From an uncultured Flavobacteriia bacterium (lineage in GTDB: Bacteria; Bacteroidota; Bacteroidia; Flavobacteriales_D; Crocinitomicaceae), in the NCBI GenBank assembly GCA_937975705.1, contig CALJTX010000031.1, positions 1 through 64,000 on the forward strand: 64,000 bases of DNA, given 5' to 3'. The notes under the pieces were generated by a model. It made no database searches. It was not told the DNA's origin and was given only the letters and a program-made list of their open reading frames with translations. Below, piece after piece: positions 59,416-64,000 of the stretch. A program made the translations under genes and the position numbers. Positions within the stretch are counted from its first letter, which is position 1. Each line of letters starts with the position of its first letter.

Positions 59416-60366
59416 TCAAAGTTGTGGTTTTTCTTTGGCTAGATGGATAATGGCATCGCCTTTATATACCACAGGCGCTTCATTGATACAAATGACAAAG
59501 CCTGTTTGGCTCGCCTTGATTTGCTTTTCGTATTTTCCGTACGGATCGGTGACCAGAGCGAGCACTTCACCTTTTTGGACTTTGGTTCCGTTGTGTACAA
59601 AACACTGAAACATTCCGCTTGAGGGTGCACGCATCCATTTATTTTCACCGATAAAAATGGGCTGTCTGTCTTTGGAAATATCTATTTTGTAATTGCGCAT
59701 TCCGAGGTGGTTGATCAAGCGCTTGAGGCCATTCAAGCCCTCCTCTACAACATTTTCCTCAATATTATTGGATTTTCCACCTTCGAAAAGCAAGAGCTTT
59801 TTTTGGCGCTTCACCATGCTTTCTCTGAGTGTTTTGGAAATGAGGCTCGAATGTAAAATAAATGGCGGGTTGAATACTTTAGCGAGTTCAACACTTTCTT
59901 GATCTGAAAAAACACAGCGTATTTGCGGAAAATTGTTGCGCTGAGCAGCACCTGTATGGAAATCGATGATGTAATCGCAGTGTGGTGCAATTTCTTTCAT
60001 AAAATGGTAGGCAAATTGCGCGGCAAGCGAACCATTGTTCGAGCCCGGAAAACTCCGATTGAGGTCGCGGCCGTCGGGCAACTCGCGCTTGAGGTTCAAA
60101 AAACCAAAAATGTTAAAAATGGGCAAGCAAATGATGGTGCCCTTAGTTGGTTTGTTGAGTTTCTTGCGCAAAAAACGTCGAACAATTTCGATGCCGTTGA
60201 GTTCGTCGCCGTGCAGGCCAGCCATCACTAATACCGTTGGGCCATCTTCTTTGGCGCGCTCCACCAAAACAGGAACTTGAATGGGTGTACGGGTATGCAA
60301 ATGCGCCACCTCTAAATTGAGCTGCGCGCCTTTACCTGGCAAAATTTCTTGCCCGAGTATGACCAT
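59416..60366 (-). CDS. Succinylglutamate desuccinylase/aspartoacylase family protein
   Basis: About 316 residues. The zinc motif is in LVMAGLHGDELNGIEIVRRF (HxxE), with DFHTGAAQRNNFPQIRC as the later His. The family hydrolyses N-acyl amino acids and is related to M14 carboxypeptidases. The C-terminal half is a beta-rich lipoyl-like domain (VQKGEVLALVTDPYGKYEKQ). I chose the ATG at 60366, which has AAGGA upstream; an ATG at 60399 overlaps rimK. It commonly accompanies rimK and rimB. Confidence 0.9.
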   Translation of the reverse strand: MVILGQEILPGKGAQLNLEVAHLHTRTPIQVPVLVERAKEDGPTVLVMAGLHGDELNGIEIVRRFLRKKLNKPTKGTIICLPIFNIFGFLNLKRELPDGRDLNRSFPGSNNGSLAAQFAYHFMKEIAPHCDYIIDFHTGAAQRNNFPQIRCVFSDQESVELAKVFNPPFILHSSLISKTLRESMVKRQKKLLLFEGGKSNNIEENVVEEGLNGLKRLINHLGMRNYKIDISKDRQPIFIGENKWMRAPSSGMFQCFVHNGTKVQKGEVLALVTDPYGKYEKQIKASQTGFVICINEAPVVYKGDAIIHLAKEKPQL

Positions 60367-60385
60367 TTTTTGTGTTAGTCCTTTT

Positions 60386-61264
60386 CTAGCGCTTGACATT
60401 TTTCTCGATGTATGCTATAATTTTGCCGGCGATATCGGTTTGGGTGGTTTTTTCAATGCCCTCTAGACCCGGAGAAGAGTTGACTTCCAAGACCAATGGA
60501 CCGCGTTCAGACTGCAGTAAATCTACGCCTGCTATGCCCAAGCCAACCGCCTTGGCGGCTAAAATAGCCGTATACTTTTCTTCTGTCGTGAGTTCAATGA
60601 CTTCGGAGCTGCCGCCGCGGTGCAAATTGGAGCGGAACTCACCCGGCAAGCCTTGGCGCTTCATGGCACCAACAACTTCACCATCTACGACAAAAGCACG
60701 GATATCTGCACCTTTTGCCTCGCGAATAAATTCCTGAACGATTACCCGCGCTTTAAGGCCATTGAACGCCTCCAATACAGATTGTGCCGCATTGAGGTTT
60801 TCTGCCAACACCACACCCAATCCTTGTGTTCCTTCCAAAAGCTTGAGCACAACTGGTGCACCGCCTGCGCTTTTTACCACATGCTTGACATCCTTGGAAT
60901 AGTTGGTAAAAACCGTTTTAGGCAGGCCAATCCCTTCTTTTGAAAGCACCTGTAAGCAACGTAGTTTGTCACGAGAGTGGATAATACCTCGAGAACCCAC
61001 CGCCGTAAAAACATTCATCATTTCAAACTGACGCACCACCGCCGTACCATAAAATGTAACCGACGCGCCAATGCGTGGAATAACCGCGTCAAAGCCTTTG
61101 AGGTATTGGTTGTGGTAAAAAAGCGCTGGGCCCGTTTGCTCAATTTCGATATTGCACTTGAGGTGATCTATAACGTGGGCTTCGTGACCCGCAGCTTCAG
61201 CAGCTTCTACAAGCCTGCGGGTTGAGTATAAATGAGCATTGCGGGAGAGAATGGCGATTTTCAT
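60386..61264 (-). CDS. rimK: RimK: ribosomal protein S6 glutamate ligase / alpha-L-glutamate ligase
   Basis: 292 residues, an ATP-grasp ligase that adds Glu tails, classically to ribosomal protein S6. Features: MKIAILSRNAHLYSTRRLVE, AVIPRIGASVTFYG, VVLKLLEGTQGLGVVLAEN (ATP-grasp), VQEFIREAKGADIRAFVVDG, LEVNSSPGLEGIEKTTQTDI. It overlaps the rimB-like stop by 4 nt and belongs to the operon rimB-rimK-desuccinylase-M14-SRPBCC. Confidence 0.95.
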   Translation of the reverse strand: MKIAILSRNAHLYSTRRLVEAAEAAGHEAHVIDHLKCNIEIEQTGPALFYHNQYLKGFDAVIPRIGASVTFYGTAVVRQFEMMNVFTAVGSRGIIHSRDKLRCLQVLSKEGIGLPKTVFTNYSKDVKHVVKSAGGAPVVLKLLEGTQGLGVVLAENLNAAQSVLEAFNGLKARVIVQEFIREAKGADIRAFVVDGEVVGAMKRQGLPGEFRSNLHRGGSSEVIELTTEEKYTAILAAKAVGLGIAGVDLLQSERGPLVLEVNSSPGLEGIEKTTQTDIAGKIIAYIEKNVKR

Positions 61265-61698
61265 GAAAGTTGTTGGATGGAAGCGTGGATATATTTTTTA
61301 CTGGTGTCTACGATAAAGCGTTTGTTGAGCACTTTTCTACCGAGTAGAATTGGGTAGCGCATGCCTTGACGCATGGTGAGTGAAAATTCAGTTCGGAATT
61401 TTTCTCCGGCAATTTCAATGGAGCCAAAGACAAAAAATCGTTCTTGCACCTGCCCCGTACTGCTTTTCACTTTTTTAGTTCTGAATTTGGTAAAAGTCAT
61501 TTCTTTACCTGTGAAAGCGGCGTGTTTGTCATCGAGAAAAACAACCTTCAATTCCTTGCCTTCTAGGTAGCAAGAACTTACGTGAATACTAGACGTATAG
61601 GCGCCTGAATCTACCTTTGCCTTGACTTCTGCCAAGCCAAAATCTGGGAGCCAAGCAAGTTCACGGCGGCCAATTAAAATTTTATCGGGAGGCAACAT
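61261..61698 (-). CDS. RimB-like retropepsin-type zinc/ATP-dependent protease family protein
   Basis: 145 residues. The family's Asp-protease-like DSGAYTSSIH (VKAKVDSGAYTSSIHVSS) and LTMRQGMRYPILLGRKVLNK are conserved. In Pseudomonas the RimA, RimB and RimK proteins adjust S6 glutamylation and RimB is a protease. First gene of the operon; its promoter box ends 4 nt before the ATG. Confidence 0.9.
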   Translation of the reverse strand: MLPPDKILIGRRELAWLPDFGLAEVKAKVDSGAYTSSIHVSSCYLEGKELKVVFLDDKHAAFTGKEMTFTKFRTKKVKSSTGQVQERFFVFGSIEIAGEKFRTEFSLTMRQGMRYPILLGRKVLNKRFIVDTSKKYIHASIQQLS

Positions 61699-61702
61699 AA
61701 AA

Positions 61703-61710
61703 CAAATGTA
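61703..61710 (-). promoter_or_regulatory. -7 promoter element of the rimB-rimK operon, abutting the start
   Basis: Minus-strand TACATTTG, exact match, followed by TTTT and the ATG (4 nt spacer). Confidence 0.55.
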
Positions 61711-61778
61711 GCGAAACTTCTAATACATGAAAATGAGCGAAAAGCAAATAAAGCGCAAGAATGGTCGTTAAGGATTGT

Positions 61779-61786
61779 AACTTTGC
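61779..61786 (+). promoter_or_regulatory. -7 promoter element of the TonB receptor gene, abutting the start
   Basis: TAACTTTG, exact match, 5 nt before the ATG at 61792. Confidence 0.55.
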
Positions 61787-61791
61787 AGTTA

Positions 61792-64000
61792 TGAAGCAGC
61801 TTTTACTTCTCTTCTTTTTGACTTCCCCTCTGCTTTTTTGGGCGCAAGAAATCACTTTGTATGGACATTGTTACCTCAAAGGGAAGAAACCAGCTGTTGG
61901 CGTAAAAATTCAACTCAAAGTAATAGACAACAGGTCGGTTCAGATACCATCAAGCACCACAAGCGACAATAAAGGCTATTATTCGTTTGGTCATTTGCAT
62001 GTCGGAGACCTCATCGAGATACAATATGAATTGGATGGCGTGGCCCTCTCCTTGAACACCATCATCACCAACACAACTGCTTTACAAGAGCTTCCCGATC
62101 AAAATTTCGCCATTCAAGACAACCGAGGCGTTGTGGTCCGACAAGAAGGACAAAATCCTTTTGAAATTGAGAAACTGCCCCAATTGAATTTAAAAGGAAT
62201 TGTGAACCTTGAAAAAACACTGACGCTCACCACTGCCGCCACCTCCAACAATGAACTCACCTCTAATTACAATGTAAGGGGTGGTAACTACGATGAAAAC
62301 CTCGTTTATGTCAATGGTTTTCAGGTATACAGACCTTTTCTGACGCGCAGTGGGCAGCAGGAAGGCATGAGTTTCATCCACTCCTCCTTAGTAGAAGACG
62401 TGCGTTTCAGTGCGGGCGGTTTTGCTGCCAACTATGGTGATCGGCTCAGCTCTGTGCTAGACATCACCTACAAAACACCAACAACTTTTCATGCTTCGGC
62501 TATGGCCTCTCTTTTAGGCGTTGAAGGACATGTAGAAGAAGCCGTGAGCCAGCGCTTCAATTTTTTGGTGGGTGCCCGCTACCGTTCCAACGGCTATTTT
62601 CTCAATACCCTCCCGACTAAAGGCGCATACAACCCTGTTTTTGCAGATGCACAAATACTGACCAACTACCAACTCAACGAATTCTGGACCTGGAGTTTCC
62701 TAGGACATTTCTCCACCAACGCGTATCGCTTCGCCCCACAAACTGCACAATCAGATTTCGGGACAGCCAACGAAGCCTACCGCCTCATGATTTATTTCGA
62801 AGGACAAGAGAATTCAAATTTCCAGACTTTGATGGGCGGAACCTCCCTCAAATATGCCAAAGACCGCACCAAACTCGATTTTTATCTCTCTGCTTTTCAA
62901 TCCGATGAACGCGAGTACTTTGACATACTCGGACAATACTACATCAACGAGCTTGAAACAGACCCTTCCAAAGAAGAATTTGGTGATTCCATCGCAACGC
63001 TAGGCGTGGGTGGCTTTCTCAATCATGGGCGCAATAGACTACAAGCCCAAATTTTCAACGCGTATCACAACGGGAGTTATTTACTTTTGGACAATTATAC
63101 CGATGCCAATAAAACCAAAAAACGGTATTCCGAACTCTCTTGGGGGCTCAATGTGCAAGCCGACCACTTTGTAGATCAACTGAGCGAGTGGCGCCTCATC
63201 GATTCTTCTGGCTATAGCTTGCCTCAAACCCAACCCGATTCTATTGTGCTTTTTGAAACGATCAAAGGCAACCTCAGCCTGAATGGCTTCCGCACTACTG
63301 GTTATTTTCAGTGGTCCAACTCGTGGGTGAAAGTGAGCCGTGAAAAAATTGTTGCGCTCAAAATGCCTTACAAAAACCCAGACGGCACCAAAACCCGGGT
63401 TGTCGATACATTAGCTATTTCTACCAACAAATTCAATTTTCAGTTTGGCTTGCGCGGCGGCTACACCAGTATCAATAAAGAGCCTTACTTTACCCCTCGC
63501 CTTAGTATCTCCTATGCCCCAGCCGCCTACATGTGGCAAAATGGCCAGGCGGTCAGACGCGGATTGCTTTTCAAATTTTCAACCGGACTTTATTACCAAC
63601 CGCCATTTTACCGAGAGTTCAGAACTTTCGATGGCCATTTGGCACTCGGCGTGCAAGCGCAAAAATCCTTACATATCGTAGCGGGTTCTGAATTTCAGTT
63701 TCAGATGTGGGGGCGTCAAACACCATTTAAACTCAATACTGAAATTTACTACAAATACCTCTGGGACCTCAACCCATACGAAATTGAAAACGTGCGCACG
63801 CGCTATTATGCCAACAACAATGCGGTTGGCTACGCTTATGGTCTAGACATCAATGTACACGGCGAATTTGTAGAAGGCATTCAGTCGTTTTTCAAATTAG
63901 GGCTACTCTCTACCAAAGAAGACATCCTCGGCGATCAGTACACCAACTATTTCAATGCCGCAGGCGAGCGCATCATTTTTGGCTACAGCGAAGACCAAGT
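61792..64000 (+). CDS. TonB-dependent outer-membrane receptor with carboxypeptidase-like N-terminal domain, 3' partial
   Basis: The frame is open from the ATG at 61792 to the window end (736 codons), so the C-terminal barrel is cut off. A signal peptide (MKQLLLLFFLTSPLLFWAQE) is followed by a CarboxypepD_reg-like domain (KGKKPAVGVKIQLKV, TSDNKGYYSFGHLHVGDLIE), then the TonB plug (ATSNNELTSNYNVRGGNYDE, VYVNGFQVYRP, FSAGGFAANYGDRLSSVLDI) and the start of the beta barrel. It imports a substrate energised by TonB; no SusD is visible here. Starts 93 nt from the divergent rimB. Confidence 0.93.

Overview
The window is a stretch of a Bacteroidota chromosome, most likely from the Flavobacteriales. 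The support is: three large secreted proteins that end in type IX secretion (T9SS) sorting domains; the conserved rpmB-rpmG-DUF4295-ftsY block; a SecA of about 1,100 residues; a TonB-dependent receptor with a carboxypeptidase-like N-terminus; and many copies of the Bacteroidota sigma -7 element TAnnTTTG in front of genes. Genes are densely packed, with no intergenic gap above about 300 bases. I see no rRNA, tRNA, CRISPR array, transposase or prophage. Both window edges cut genes: a giant Ig-repeat adhesin-like protein on the left and a TonB receptor on the right.

Layout. 1-7.2 kb: the 3' part of a giant T9SS protein with about 15 Ig-like domains in a three-domain super-repeat, plus a small partner gene. 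7.2-9.4 kb: a minus-strand operon with a secreted coiled-coil protein, a pterin carbinolamine dehydratase, a secreted protein with ten NPKY octapeptides, and an ADP-ribosylglycohydrolase. 9.5-10.2 kb: an antitoxin/PIN toxin pair with a palindromic operator. 10.2-16.7 kb: acyl-ACP desaturase, a J-domain/KTSC fusion, rmuC, a broken small exported gene, flavin reductase, two lipoproteins, a DsbA-like protein and a WYL regulator. 16.7-20.8 kb: guaA, a LysM/periplasmic-binding protein and hemF as one operon. 20.9-25.5 kb: secA, a DUF2520 protein and a KdsC-like phosphatase.

25.5-28.7 kb is an operon of a GH109-type NAD-dependent glycosidase, a sugar 1-kinase and a nucleotidyltransferase, which together look like an amino-sugar salvage route. 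28.7-35.9 kb is an inorganic-carbon uptake operon: a small secreted protein, DabA with its zinc-site residues intact, DabB, a SulP anion transporter and a DUF2490 outer-membrane protein. It sits in what otherwise looks like a heterotroph, next to PEP carboxykinase at 46-47.7 kb. 35.9-42.0 kb holds ornithine aminotransferase, a phosphohexomutase, a ZIP transporter, a VWA protein, aroQ and xerD. 42.1-45.9 kb holds ribosomal protein genes, ftsY, an ABC exporter and rpmH.

46.1-50.5 kb holds pckA, a beta-lactamase-fold hydrolase lacking the GH3 catalytic half usual in Bacteroidota, and a YefM/YoeB pair whose operator has GTAC cores exactly 12 bp apart. 50.5-56.4 kb holds two T9SS cargo genes, one behind a run of nine G/C, and an orphan sorting-domain remnant. 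56.5-61.7 kb is a minus-strand operon of RimB-like protease, RimK, a desuccinylase/aspartoacylase-like enzyme, an M14 carboxypeptidase and an SRPBCC protein. A TonB-dependent receptor runs off the right edge.

A recurring regulatory pattern is a TAnnTTTG box only 3-7 nt upstream of the start codon in eight genes (rmuC, WYL regulator, guaA, small protein before dabA, ornithine aminotransferase, ZIP transporter, rimB, TonB receptor). This suggests leaderless or near-leaderless transcripts.
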